From NCBI RefSeq assembly GCF_036417845.1, contig NC_089978.1:126820183-126884182 (forward strand): a DNA stretch of 64,000 nucleotides, in the 5' to 3' direction. The position numbers were made by a program, and so were the translations under genes. Position 1 is the first letter of the stretch; every line of letters starts with the position of its first letter. This DNA is from Apteryx mantelli. Taxonomy: Eukaryota > Chordata > Aves > Apterygiformes > Apterygidae. The notes beneath the pieces are model-generated. The model saw nothing but the letters and a program-made list of their open reading frames with translations, was not told the origin of the DNA and made no database searches. Positions 42,287 through 54,829 of the stretch are shown here, in pieces.

Positions 42287-43677
42287 AGAGTAAACAGAGA
42301 GGACTGTACCTAAATACCAGCATAATTGTTTTAGCCACTCCTAAAGAGTGGCTTCACTTCATTTTACTTTTTCTACCCCAGCAGTTATTTCTGCCCACAT
42401 TCTCCACAACTGAGAGAAATCTGTTTGTTTTACCCAACTCCATTTGTAAAGAAAAAAATTTGGGAAAAGCCTACATAAGTAACACTGAAAAGTGGTGAAA
42501 AGCCATTTGAGTGAGCTTCAGAAAAGGTAACTCTAGAGTCAATGATCAATTTTTCATCTAAAATAGATATTGGATATATTCCTTTTACAAATGACAAACT
42601 ACTTATGGTTACAAATGGTGCAAGGTATGTCCTAATTTAAGAGATCTTCAAAACCAGTAATATAGTTAACACAAACAAAGTTATATGTAGTGAGAAATCA
42701 CAAGTTCTAGGTGTGTAAATGCAAACTAGTCATCAGATCTTTGGTTTAGAAATGAGGCAATATAAACACTTTGTTCTTAAGTACTTGTATGTTTTAGTTC
42801 CTAAGCTCTGAAATTTCAAAAAGTCAGCTACCAAAAAGATAATGAAATGTTTGGTACCATGTCAAGTATTGAGCATTATCAGGAGAGCAGAATATAATTT
42901 AGGGCTGAAAATTGAAACAAAATGGAACATATGCAGAGGCTTTAAATGTTTTTCCAAGGATTATTCTATTTTGAAATAGAGAGACTGAGATAATCTAATT
43001 TTAGGGTTTCTGTTATTTAGTAAGTAGACATGACTACATTTGAATTCTGTTGATTTTACCTCGACATTTAAGATTGGACGAACATCTCAGTTTGAAGCAT
43101 CCAAAGATGAGGAAGGAAAAAGGAGTGCAAGAAATTTACAACTCAAGTGAATGTTTTAGTCACGTCCCTAACATTAGAAAACCCCATTTAATGATTCAGA
43201 ATCACTGCTGCAAAAGCCCTCGTACCTGGGGGAAAAGTAATCTGGATGTACAAAAGGGAGACAGTGGTATTTTAATGCTAGCAGCCTTTTCAAAAGCTAT
43301 TTCTGATTTCAAGGTCCGTGCCCATGGAGTTTATCTCAAAAACCCTGCAAATGGAGCAAGTTAGGACCAACGTGGAGTAAGCTGAGGATCAAGCATCTGA
43401 GGATCTTAAAACTGTTTCCACCACGAATTCACGGTCACGGCGAGGTTACGTTCAGTGCTACACGTATTTATGGGCACTTGCCTTTGCCGCGGTCAGGCAA
43501 GTTACCCAGAGCCAGCGCTAGCAGCAGCACCTCTGTGAAGCAGGCGTGCCCGCCGCCTGCCGGAGGCGCCTTTGCGGGGGCCGCGGAGGTGGGCTGACAC
43601 TGCGCAGCCCTGCAGCTGCCGGGGAGATGGTCCCCCTTCCTCACACCCAGGGTTAAAAAGAGCCAAAGCCCCCTTAC

Positions 43678-44126
43678 CTGCCCCGGCCTGCTTCCCTGCA
43701 GCCTCCTGCCTCCTCGCAGCCCCTTCCTCCTGCTGTCCCCCTTGAGGCTTGCACTGAGGCTGGCTGAGCTGCTAGCGCCGCTGCCCCGGGCGAGCCCCGG
43801 GGACCTGGGTCCCTCTCGGCTGCGGCCGCCGCGGGATGCACCGCCGCCACCGCTGCCACCCAGATGTTGCGCCACCGCCGCCCAGATGTTCCCCCGGCGG
43901 CCCCTGGCTTCGGCGGGCGGTTCCTCCCCCCGGCTGGCCTCGCCCTGTCGGCGGGAGCCAGGGCAAAGCGAAGTAAAAGGGGCTTCGGGAAAATCAGCTG
44001 CCGGCTGGAGTTAGTGCCTGCTGCCTGCTCTCTGTCCCCTCCCCGCTTCGCTGAGCTTTCCAGGAAAAGCAAAGTTGTGCTGCCAGTGATGCTGTCGTGG
44101 CGGTCCAGCGACAGACACGGAGGCAT
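43678..44126 (-). promoter_or_regulatory. TMEM45A: CpG island with probable noncoding first exon of TMEM45A
   Basis: The region from about 43520 to 44060 is much richer in G+C and CpG than its surroundings. On the minus strand a strong donor GGGGCAG|GTAAGG has its exon edge at 43678, and no coding match is seen next to it. TMEM45A needs an upstream noncoding exon, because an acceptor at 32498 precedes its ATG by 21 bases, and this is the nearest island with a fitting donor. The link is inferred from position and strand. The transcription start is not determined. Confidence 0.5.
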
Positions 44127-47100
44127 TCACAGGCAGAGGTAATAGCTTTCCTCAGACCAGCCATTCTAGTAAAAGGCTGAGATTTGGAAAAAAGTAGAGC
44201 AACTTTCCAGCACACAAACCCTCCTTTGATCGCTGCTGTATAACAGAGGCTTTTTTTTTTTTTTCTGAAGATCGTGATATTCTGTCCAAAAATAAGCACT
44301 CGTCACTGCAGTTCCTGTAATTTCACAGGAGTGTATGGCAGAGTCCTGAACCCAAAAGAAGAATGTCTACAAATAAAATTGAAAGGATGAAGCCACAGTT
44401 TTATTTGCAAATGTCATACTGTAGTAGATGGTGTCAGTAACGTTACTGAATCATTCACAGTATGGTCAAAAGCATCTTATACTGCTCTGCCTTTATTGTG
44501 TGACCCCCCAGAGAACACCAACCTAATGCTCAGATCTTAACTACAGAAAAATCCTCCTTCAAAGTATTTGCCAGGAAGTTGTGATCAACAGGTTTTGGAG
44601 CTCTGTTTAAACTTCATCAGAAGTCTCCCTCGCCCTTTCCTCCCTTGTTAACCTCAAGCTCTTGTGGTGCCTCTCTCTGCCTGTAGCTCATGGGATAGCC
44701 TTTGATGCCAAGCTTACCTCCTCACCCCACCAGTTAGCCATTACTTGGACTAAATTCGGGGAACCCTCCTAGTCCCCTAATTTAAATCCTCTGCTTCTCA
44801 GGAGCCAAAGCTTTTTTGCTTTAAGAAACTTGTGGGAGAAATTAACTCCACATAGGATTAAAACTTGGATATAGGGTGCCTGTTTGACCTGTTTTACCTT
44901 TGGTTATCTCCTCAGACAGCTCTGTCCATACCTCTCTCTTTACTATACAGTTACACTTTCACTGTCAGACAGATAGTACTATAGCAAATGTGCTTTGTAT
45001 CTGGCAAGCAGATGCCTTTGCAGGTTGGGAGATTGAATGAGTACAGAGAAAAAGCGAATTAATATTTTCCAGAGGGACCATCTCTCTCTCTAAATAGAGC
45101 TTCAGAATCCAGCTTCTGTGGCAGCCGCTCCTCTTTCCTGGCCTGAAATGGCTTCTTTTGTAATTTTTTTTAGACAACAGAATGCATCTCATGTAATGGC
45201 ATTATTTCTACCTGATGGATATCCTTCTGTTCCAGAAGAGTTTTCAGTTAGACTAAGCTAAATGGGTCAATCACGTTGATAATTGAGCTTACCTCATCTG
45301 TTTACCCCTGGTTTGATGCGTTTGTGTTGGCAAGGGAGCAGAAATCACTTCCTGGAGTGCTTCACCTCCATCCATACCTAAAATGACTTAAAAGCGATTC
45401 TAAGTAACGATTAGTGTCTCCAATGTCAAAACCCCTGATCCAGCATACTGGAAACTGGCAAGGGTTCTGCAATTCCTTGGGGATCTTTGTGCTATGCATT
45501 AAAGTAACCACAGAGAAGCAAGTGCATAGAATATTCTGTAATATAGTTAGGGACTACAGAAATAATAAAAAAGCATCCTTCACAATTTTTTAGCAAAGGC
45601 CAACAAGAGGCCAAAAGCACTGCTGTGTTCAGGCAAGTTAAGACCTTCCTTAGTTTTCATCTTATTCCTTTTACGTGATTCCAAGGTTAGGAAATTAATT
45701 CACCATATCTGCTTCAAACTTATGATGCATGCCTGCTGCATAGGCAGGCAAACCATCCTTCCTCTAGCTGGAGGAATAGGATATCTACCCACCTGTGAAA
45801 GGGCTGTGTGTGCTTCCCAAACTCTAGCTGGTCAAATGAGACAAGAAATTATTTAAACTTGTCTTGCTTATCGGAGGATTCTAGGGCAACGTATTCTGAG
45901 AACTAATACAAACAATGGCAACTTCCTTAAAGAAAATTTAAATATGTAAATATGAAATAAAATAGGTGAAAAAAACTTGTTCAGATCATAATCTGGTTTT
46001 CTGCCTGTTCGGGATTCGTTTTTACAATCCAATTATAAAAAAACAATTAAAATTATTATAAGATCCAGTTTATTAGTTTGTAATTAAAAATACAGTGGAT
46101 CAAGTACACTTTTCCTCCTGCTCAGCACGTACACAAGCAAGAGAACAATTGTTTCCATATGTTTAATATTGTAGTGAATGTTAAGTCTGTGCTGTGAGTG
46201 ATTCTGGACGACCACTCAATACTTGAATGGCATGGGTTTGATGTGATTAACATTGCTTTTGCTGTCTGATAAAATGATCATGTAATCATACGTCTCCAAC
46301 ATGGTAAATCCTTAAGAACAAGCTACCAAGTAACTGCAGATAAAAACTATGGTTTCTAAAACGGAAAAGCAAGATTCTCTGACCAGTACAGCTCAGATGC
46401 ATCATGTATGTCTGCCCACCTGACAAACAAACACATTACCTTACTATGTCCTTGTGTCCTCCTGTTTTTGCCTGGAAAATTCTTTCATGATTGGGAATCC
46501 CTCCTTTCTCGCTTTAGTCAAAAGAAATAGCATTCACAAAGATCATTAAGGATCATACTTAAAATAAATATCCATTGGGCTTGAGTCCCTCAGATGCTTG
46601 CAAAGTAGACTTTTCATAGTCACTTCAGTTTATCTGTTCAGTGCTGATTTTGAGGACTGTGCCAGAAGCAAGTCAAAATAAATTTCTTCATGGTTAAGCC
46701 TAGATGCTGTGAGATGAAGTTGCAGTTATTGCTTGAACCAGTTTTCACAGCAGTTACCTCAGTGACACATTACCAGACCAAATGTCTGTGGCTCTCAATC
46801 CCATAGGGCTGTTACATTCCATTTAATACTGTGCCCAGTTCTTTACTTCGTCAGAGTTATCACAGATATCAGACGCTTATATCAACCATAGCTTACTTAA
46901 GAGCTCAGGAGTGTCTGGCCAGCACTCATCTCTGTACTTCACCATTTGCCCACAGTCACACATCTATGCCTCAATCCAAATGCTCATGAGTTCTTATACA
47001 AAAAATTAATTATAGGTATTTTAGGATTGCTTTAACATCCACAGTTTGACCGGGAAGGCTAATGGTATCATTTGTAGGCATGTGAGCTAGTTTTAGTCTA

Positions 47101-50100
47101 GTCGCTTGAGGTAACTGTAAATGTAGTAAAAGGTGGATCACTGTAGCCTTGCTCGCTGAGCTGGTTCCTGCAGGGCTCTTGCAGCTCACCCCGTGCCTTT
47201 GGCCTTTGCTGCTGTAACCTTGGCTGGTTGCATTCGTACCAGCCTGCCTCATGAGAAGGCAACCTTGCCTCCTGCATAGTTATAATACAGGCATTTGCAA
47301 GATCATGTCCCTACATAATAGCAGAATAAAGCTAATAATGCGTCTCCTGAGCCTGGTCCAATGGGACACATTTATGAAATATTTCTATGTAAAAACAAAA
47401 GTGAAATGTAGATCGATTACCCTGGATACTTCCAGGTTTTGCTGCTTGTAGGAATCTCCATAATGCCACATCTAATCTATAGCTGAGGCAATGCAGCATA
47501 GAAGTATAACTGACACTGATAAAATAATCCATCTCCAGACAGAGAGTCCAGAAAGTTAAATGAATAATTCTGGCCTCGCAAAGTTTATGCAATAGTCAAA
47601 GTAATAAAGAGCAAATACATGCATTGGGTATGACCTGAGGAAAAGCAAACATTGACATTCTTTTTTCATTATAACTTGTACCAAACAAAATGAATAAAAA
47701 GTGAATTTCAATACAAAGACCCATTTTATGACAGTCCAATTTTTGGAGGGCTACTAGGGATATTTGCTCATGTATGGATTTAGGAAAAGATATATGTTTA
47801 AATCTGTAAAATTTAAAAACACTTCTAGGCCTAATTCTGCCATCAGTAAAATATGCAGTTATATTGTACACCACATGCATTTTTAGAAGTGCTGTGTTTT
47901 ATATTACGTTGTTGTCTGAAGTGCTTTTCCTTTTTTAGCAAGTAACCTATAGGACTTCTGTAAGAAACATTTCAGAAGATTTTTTTCAAGTTTGTATCAT
48001 CTGTAGGCAATAATCAGCAATTTGTCAAGTTTACTCCTGGTATATACAAATGTATTCCCCATTATGAAAGGCTTTCATATAGAAGAGCATGCAAAAGCAA
48101 CTACCAAAAAAAAATTAGAGAGGAAATGTCATCTTATCACAGTATGGATTAACAGAAGAACTGGAGAAACAATACCCGAAACAATTTGTAACTCATAGGT
48201 AATTGCCTGTGTTTCAAGTTGATTATAGTCCTTTGAACTAATCTAGCAATTTGGCATGTTGAATCTAACGCAATAAAGCCACAAATGCTGAGTGTATTAA
48301 TGGGTGTATTAGGAAGAACTTTCTTCACAGATTTCTCCATTTCTGTATATTGAAATTTCAGAACAGAGAAGTCTGTGAAATGTAGAAGTACTGTAAAAAA
48401 TAGCTGGAAGATCCTGAATATTTTTCTTTTGTTAATATCAGTATTTGAAATCAATATTTGCCTTGGCACTGAGAGCTCTGCAGGTGAGGTCTTCCACAGT
48501 ACAAACTTGCGTAAAAATGATGAACCCTATCCCAACATTGCAGGTCAAGAATTTTTGCTTTTTCTCCTTTTGTAGCATATCTGCTGAATGAGAGCAAAGA
48601 TGAGTTTTAAGGCTGAAAAATGCCAATACAGAAGCCTGAAAGTCAGCTTTAAGAAGAATATTTCTGATAGGATGTGACCTGGCCAAATACCTGTACACAA
48701 CTAGCAAACAGAAAACCTGTGTATAAAATTACCATGGTAATTCCAGTGTAAATGCTGCAAACTAATGAAGGCAAGTGGAATGCTCTTTCTTTGCCTGATA
48801 AGCAAGCAAGTTAATTAGAAGGTAAGAGATTATATACACCAGTGAAAATGTTGAGTGCTAACTTTTCATTTTCAGTGGAGGTTTGCCAGCAACTATTAGC
48901 TACACAATGTCTACCATAGCATAACTTTTAAATAGTATCAGACAGTGAAAATCTCATCTCTTGGACTCGCACAGGGTCAAACAGAAAGTGAAGCCGTTGT
49001 TTATCGACTGTTGCAGAAGTTGGGACATGAAAATGTAAGGCAGAGGGCTGCAGGAAAATGGTCTGCCAGTTAAGGAAATAAACTACCACGAGAAGGAACT
49101 AGGATCTATCCCAGCGTCTGTCAGATTCCTTTGTTGTTCTAGGCGAGTTACCTACATGTCTGCCTTTGGCTGAGACCTGGTTGTTTTTTATTTTGGGGTG
49201 TCTGATAGGAGACGTATAGGGTTAGATTTGTAGAAGTGCTAAGCACTCATAGCAGCAAACAAAGTCTACTAGAACAGTTATTAAAAACATAAAGTATTCT
49301 GCAAAAATGTCAGGGCCAATTGTGTATTCAAAAAGGTGTAGACAATCATAGTAATTTTGAAGTTCTCTGTTCCCCAGAAATAGTATTTCCTCACCTTTAA
49401 TGCATACTGTGATGACAGTCATGTTTGCAAAATATTCAGATGCTGCAGTAAAGCTACTCCAGAAAATCTTGTGAGGAAGCTGATTGTTCTGAATTCTGTT
49501 CATTGTTTGGGTTGTACAATGATAAGTAGGACTTATAGTCACATCTTCAGTCTAGAGAATATAGAGACCAGCCTCATTCCCGGATACCGTCCATCGTTTA
49601 TACTAAATGAGACACTAGTCCTGTGGGAAAAATAGCATGCAGTCAAACGATTAAATCACATCACATAATACACATGGGTGGGGGAAGGGGAGAGGCGGTT
49701 GAACTAAGCTTTCAAAGACAGCTGTAAGCCTGTATTTTTCCAGCTTTTGAAATTTAACTTTGTAAACGTAATGCTGTTCTTTTGACTTTTTTATGATGCA
49801 ATTTCATCTTGCTCTTTGTTTTGTAGGCCTCTGTTCTCTCTTTCTCTGACTCATTTGCTGTATTCTGCATGTATCTTGGGTGAGTCAGGGTAGAAGGCTA
49901 GCCAGAAGGGGATATCAGGGTGAATAACTCTCTGGATAGAGACACTAGGCAGAAATAACCGGATGAGAAAATTGGCACGGTTGAACAGTGGTATGAAAAG
50001 CATCAGCTGTAGTCCAGGCTTGGGGGAAAGAGAGAAAAATGCTTTTGCGGGGAAGGGGGAAAAGTTAGAACAGGAGCAGAGCTATGGCAGGTAAGTCTGG

Positions 50101-53100
50101 AGAGAGTATAGTCTAGGAGGCAGGAAGGTCTGTGTCACTGTACAGCTATTACCTTCCTGCTATCTCTTTCCCCTGGCTTTCCAGCAAAAGTGCAGGTAAC
50201 CTTCCTAGTGTTACTGTTACAGAGCAGTGGCATGTGGCTTTGTGGTACCAGGCTCCATCTCACAGGACATCAGGGCCAGAAAAGTTCCCTCTCTGTAGGT
50301 GCAAAATAGCTCCTCCCACCACTTCGTATCAAGCACATGGAAGACACAAAGCTCTAATAATGAAGGAGCTATTTAAATGTCATGGAAGTCTCTGTGTTAA
50401 GGCATAATATTCCCTGGAGGCAAACATTTTCCTTTTCCCCAACAAGCTCCATTCAAGCAGGGCCAAATGTCCCACCCCACTTAGCCCAGAAATCCAGGAA
50501 CATCAGTCTCCTGCCTGGCTATCCCTTACTGAATCTTTCCCCCTCAAAAGCACCTCATTTTCTGGCACATCCACCTCTGTCCCGGGTTCTGGCCTGTCAA
50601 CCCAAAACAATTCTCACAAACAAATTCTCTCCTACAGACATTTCCGGCCTTGTTGCATCAAGCTCCCCTCAAGGAATCTCCTAATCATGCAGTCCCATTC
50701 TAAACACCAGCCTGATCTCCTTATTCCTGGCCTCATTGACTGTGCTTTCCAATGAGCTACAAAGCCACAGCTGCAGCAGTGATTCAGTATTAACTCAGTT
50801 AGCTCTTTCTTACCTTTGTTTTAATTCAGAAGTGAAGTCAGTGCTGACAAGGTATGCAGGCCCACTTTCAGAACATGAATTCCCACCCAGCCCCTTCTCT
50901 CTGCCACATTTCCCACAGTATCAAAATTTCCATCTGTCTCTGTGTTAGTATATATTGGCACAGATGCAATATAAACACAGGCACATTAGAATGTGAATTT
51001 GAACTCGTAGGGAAATGTTAGGTAATCTGATCACAGGCAGTTAATTAAGCAGATTTTTAGGATCAGAATGTGGTAGGGAAGTAGGGGAGTGACAATGAGA
51101 AGACTGTTTTAGAGCAAAAAAGTTGAGGGGATGCGGAAGAACACAGGGACAGCTTGAAATATAATAGTTTGTGACAAGGCTGGGGGAAAGGTGGACAGGA
51201 ACCTGCAATACATAGTGTTTCTCCCAGGAGATGCAGCAGGACAAATATCTAATTGTCAGCATGTGTAGAAACTTATGTATATAATGTCACTCACTTTGTA
51301 CCTTGGTGAACAAGCACATAGAAATGAAATGACCAGGTAATTTAGCAAGTTAGTGAACAGTGTAAAGAGAAAGGGGATGATTTCTGCTACCGGGCCTTCT
51401 GTTAGAATTCCCAGGCAGAACTTCCACGTTCAACTGAAAAGAAAGAAAAAAGTGTCTACAATCAATTTTGCTTTCTTCTGATATCCCTGTGACTTATTTC
51501 TTTCTGCTATTTTAAGAAACCCAACTGTTTTACCTACTTTTTGTTTCTGAGAAAGTGTATTACTTAACTTGACAGAGAGTAGGAACTGATCCTGCCAGCA
51601 TGTACATTTGTGCTTCATTTTGCAGCCATGAGTAATTCCTCTGCAATTAGGCATATTCATTAGTTTGAAGGATGAAGCTCAGTATGGCTTTATGTCTCCA
51701 GAATTTCTCTGAAGTAATAGTGAGAGATTCAAGATTGTAACTCACACTAACTGTCCAAACAGAGTGGTTCAAGACTCCTGCTGTTCCCCAGCTGCTTATT
51801 TCTGTCCCTTTGCTAGAGGTACCCTCACAGCAAAGATGACTGATGTGAATGTGTGCCTGTGTTTCAACTGTTGCAGTTCACAGTCCAGTAACAGCAGAAA
51901 AAAACTACTTGCATCAGCTGGACTCTGGCTGAAATGCAGGCATATGTGCCACTCTACTGACTTTGCTAAGAGCTGTTGTAGAGTAGAGGTTACATTTTAT
52001 GAATGCAGTTTTTTTTAAAAAAAAAAAACTTTCTTGTTTTCAATTATGTTGTATTTTGAAAGAACTAAAAAGTGCCCATAATGCTTATCTTTCCTGGGTG
52101 ACACTGGAGAACGGGAGCAATGAAGTTTTTTCACTAGCGAAGGTAGTGTGAGATCTGAGTTTGAAATGTCTATCTACACACTTGACAAGTAAAGAAGAGT
52201 CAAGAACCTATTCATGCAAACCTGCATAGACTTGCTAAATGTAACTTAGACCCTCTAGAAGGAAAATGCTCCTTTTTAAAAAAAAAGATGTTGTTAAAAG
52301 AAATAGTTTTGATTGATTAATCTTTCTACATTTGCATTTATAGAACAGAACATGCTGCTTGTAAGAAAAAATACTATTGGCTTTTTCTCAGTGAGAAGCT
52401 TTGGCATCACATATAATTATTCTATCAAAAGAAAGACCAAACTGGCAGTGCTCTGGGGAAAGAAGTATATTATCTTTCCCATAGTGAGGATTAGGGGAGA
52501 AAGTCCCCAAAGGTTTTGTGCATTTAACCTTGCAAATTTGGAAAGCAAGACTGATTCCTGGGAGAGGCAGATCCCTTCAGGATAATACAGACATTTTGGC
52601 CTACCGGAGCAGTTTACCAGCTGTGGGCGAGTACCGGAGGAGGGTTTCAGAGGCACCCCCTCCAAGCAGCCTGCCAGAAGTCAGCTGATCCCTAGGGAAG
52701 CAGCAATTTGGGGACTGCTGTCTCTGCAGGGGCTGCTCCTCATCCCTTCCCTGCGGCCTGGGTGTTTGGTGTGTGAGTCAGTGTGGGCACATGCGGCTAA
52801 AGCAGCAGCGCTCTAACCAGTAAAGGAGAGGAATGTGGATTGAGTGCTGGAACGGGAGGGTGGTTCAAGAAAACAGCTTGGAAACTGCTGGCAGAGAGGA
52901 GCCAGCACTGGGTTAGGAGTGCTGCTAGCTAGTGATTCACCAATGAGGGCCTCAGGCGCCAGATTGTGGTCTTCTGCTGACCAGTGGGTAAATACTGCAA
53001 TTCCTAATACCAGATCAAGCTCTGCTTTGGTGTATATTGCTTTTATTCACATCAGCAAAAATCATATGTGAGGAACACACGGCAAAATCTGACCATATGG

Positions 53101-53592
53101 TCCTGTACCCTTTGCTATGTTCCTTTGCTATTGTCTCCCACTGGCACTGTAATTAATTTTAAACTTAAACTTGTGCATGGTGTGGATTGTACCATGTATG
53201 TTCTCAGTTGGTATCTATGGGCTCCCTCTGCTGGAAAATGACCATATATATTATCCAGCCATTTAATGACAATAAGTGAAGTTAACTTTTAAATAATTTA
53301 CAGCTGTCTGTAGAATTGTAAAAATGTTTTTGACCTCTTCACCCAAAACTGCCATGTTTCCATAACATGCATAGGCAGAAGAAGTAAGGAGTATTTTCAG
53401 AGCTGAACTCTTAATTGCATAAAAAGCTACAACACTTAGAGTAAGCTTGTAATGCATTAGTCCACTGAGTAAAATTTTGTTTTCTTTTCTCTTCTGTAAC
53501 TGGAATCAAACCTTGAATATTTCATCTCCGTAGTCCTACACATAAGCACTCTCTTCTTATTTTTTTCATCACGGATGATAAGTGTCTACAAC
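44127..53592. other. Region without recognised gene
   Basis: About 9.5 kb between the CpG island and the RING exons. Open frames here are short, have no family motifs and lack convincing splice-site pairs. No repeat family recognised by eye. Confidence 0.5.
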
Positions 53593-53664
53593 TCACTTTG
53601 ACATAAGCACCCGAACACTACACATTGGACAGGATGGTTTCTGTAGCAGCCACTTTTGAACACA
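53593..53664 (-). CDS. Terminal exon of an unidentified RING-H2 gene (second half of RING)
   Basis: The acceptor is a long pyrimidine tract ending CTTTAACAG. The exon has 23 codons plus TGA: CVQKWLLQKPSCPMC, then SVRVLMSK. The first Cys, the Trp and the CPMC pair are the last part of a RING finger; TTC3- and DZIP3-type E3 ligases have similar C-terminal RINGs (CPTCRLHVL-like endings). It pairs in phase with the exon at 54657-54829. The gene is on the same strand as its neighbours LNP1 and TMEM45A. I do not know a RING gene at this place in other genomes, so identity and function (presumably ubiquitin ligase) remain open. Confidence 0.6.
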   Translation of the reverse strand, partial: CVQKWLLQKPSCPMCSVRVLMSK

Positions 53665-54656
53665 CTGTTAAAGAAAAGAAAAATGGAAAAGAAAAGAAAA
53701 TGGAAAAGAATGCTAGCAAACAGGATTTTAACATAGGAAAGTTATTTTCCAGGAATTTTGAGAGGCTTGACTGATATATTTCCATAAGAGATTAAGAGCC
53801 CTGCTCTGAAGCATTTATTAAATTAATGATATAAAGGAAACTGGAATGCTACTAATTAGGTGAAGTCCTGCTGTCATCAAAATAGCTTCAGCAGGATCCA
53901 GACCAGATCCAGATCAAAAATTTTAATTTTTTTCAGAAGAATACCATCTCTAGCTCTTTCTTCTTTAGTTTATTTGATACTAGACTGACAAGTCTTGAAA
54001 TTAGGGTTCTATATTTGAAAGTACAGCTAAGGTAGCAATTATGGCTGCTTCTCTCATTTTGCTCAACCAGTATGTCTCAGAAGTCATCTACAGAAACAAC
54101 CTCCAAGAACAGAAGTATTTAGTCCTTGGTCACTTTGCTGAGGCTTTCAATAAAAGCACCAACTATACTACAGAATTTTACTGCATGGAAAGGAGTGAGC
54201 CAAACTAACCAAACTCTTTTATATTGATTAGCCAGGAATTAGAAGAACTCTTTCATCCTTCTCTCCAGTGCCGGCTCTGATCCTTAGGCATTCAAACACT
54301 CAGCTGCTCACAGCTCTTTTGAACCAGTGATGTTGCCCTTTACTCCTATCCCAGTCATATAAAGAACAAAACACACTGGCTGCAGCAGCTTCAGTGTGGC
54401 CCATAATCTTCACCTTTTATCGTTCCATCGGTGCAAAACTTCACTAAAAACAATAAAAAATGATACTGAGGATTCTTCCACCTTCTAGGTAGCATCTGAA
54501 AACATAGGATTACTGCAACAGCTCCAACACACCAACATCTCTTTCAGTCACAACCATTCGAGTAAGGGTCTGAAGCAGTTTGTATAAAAAGATTCTTCCT
54601 CTTCTCTTTACATTGCCAGTGATAGAAAATAAGGCCCTGGGAATTAGTCACAATAT

Positions 54657-54829
54657 CTCTTTGTGAAAGCTGTGCATGCAGTGAAGTTCTGTGCTGCTCC
54701 CAGTCCTCAGGTCATCATGACAAATAACACACAGATCCATATCTTCCTTCTTTAAACGAAGAGAAACTTTTATCAATGACCTCAACTCAGAATTGCTTAT
54801 GGTGAGGTAGTTGGCTCGCAATAAGTAAC
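54657..54829 (-). CDS. Exon of an unidentified RING-H2 gene (first half of RING), abnormal donor
   Basis: The acceptor CATTTGCTCATTCAG is followed by 2 + 171 nt: YLLRANYLTISNSELRSLIK, then LKKEDMDLCVICHDDL and SSTELHCMHSFHKE. Joined to the next exon, the spacing is C-x2-C-x13-C-x1-H-x2-H-x2-C-x10-C-x2-C, a complete RING-H2 pattern. The base after the GAG that must join TGT is A, so the intron would begin ATATTG where GTATTG would be normal. Reading through without splicing adds Ile-Leu and then stops. Either a mutated splice donor has broken the gene, or a rare AT-AG intron is used. Upstream exons were not found. An alternative start at the Met at 54923 is open but looks noncoding before the acceptor. 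Confidence 0.55.

Larger units (their letters stand above)
32498..43677 (-). other. Putative first intron of TMEM45A
   Basis: If the CpG-island donor at 43678 is right, this 11 kb is intron 1. It contains a GC-rich block (35930-36550), an AC microsatellite (36799-36822), a 19-20 bp tandem repeat (37641-37697), and otherwise AT-rich DNA without recognised genes. Confidence 0.45.

Noticed and set aside
43468-44126. Open frames of 135 and 150 aa on minus in the CpG island
   Set aside because: Gly/Arg/Ala-rich, as expected from any GC-rich DNA with few stop codons; a strong donor lies within. Better explained as a noncoding first exon.
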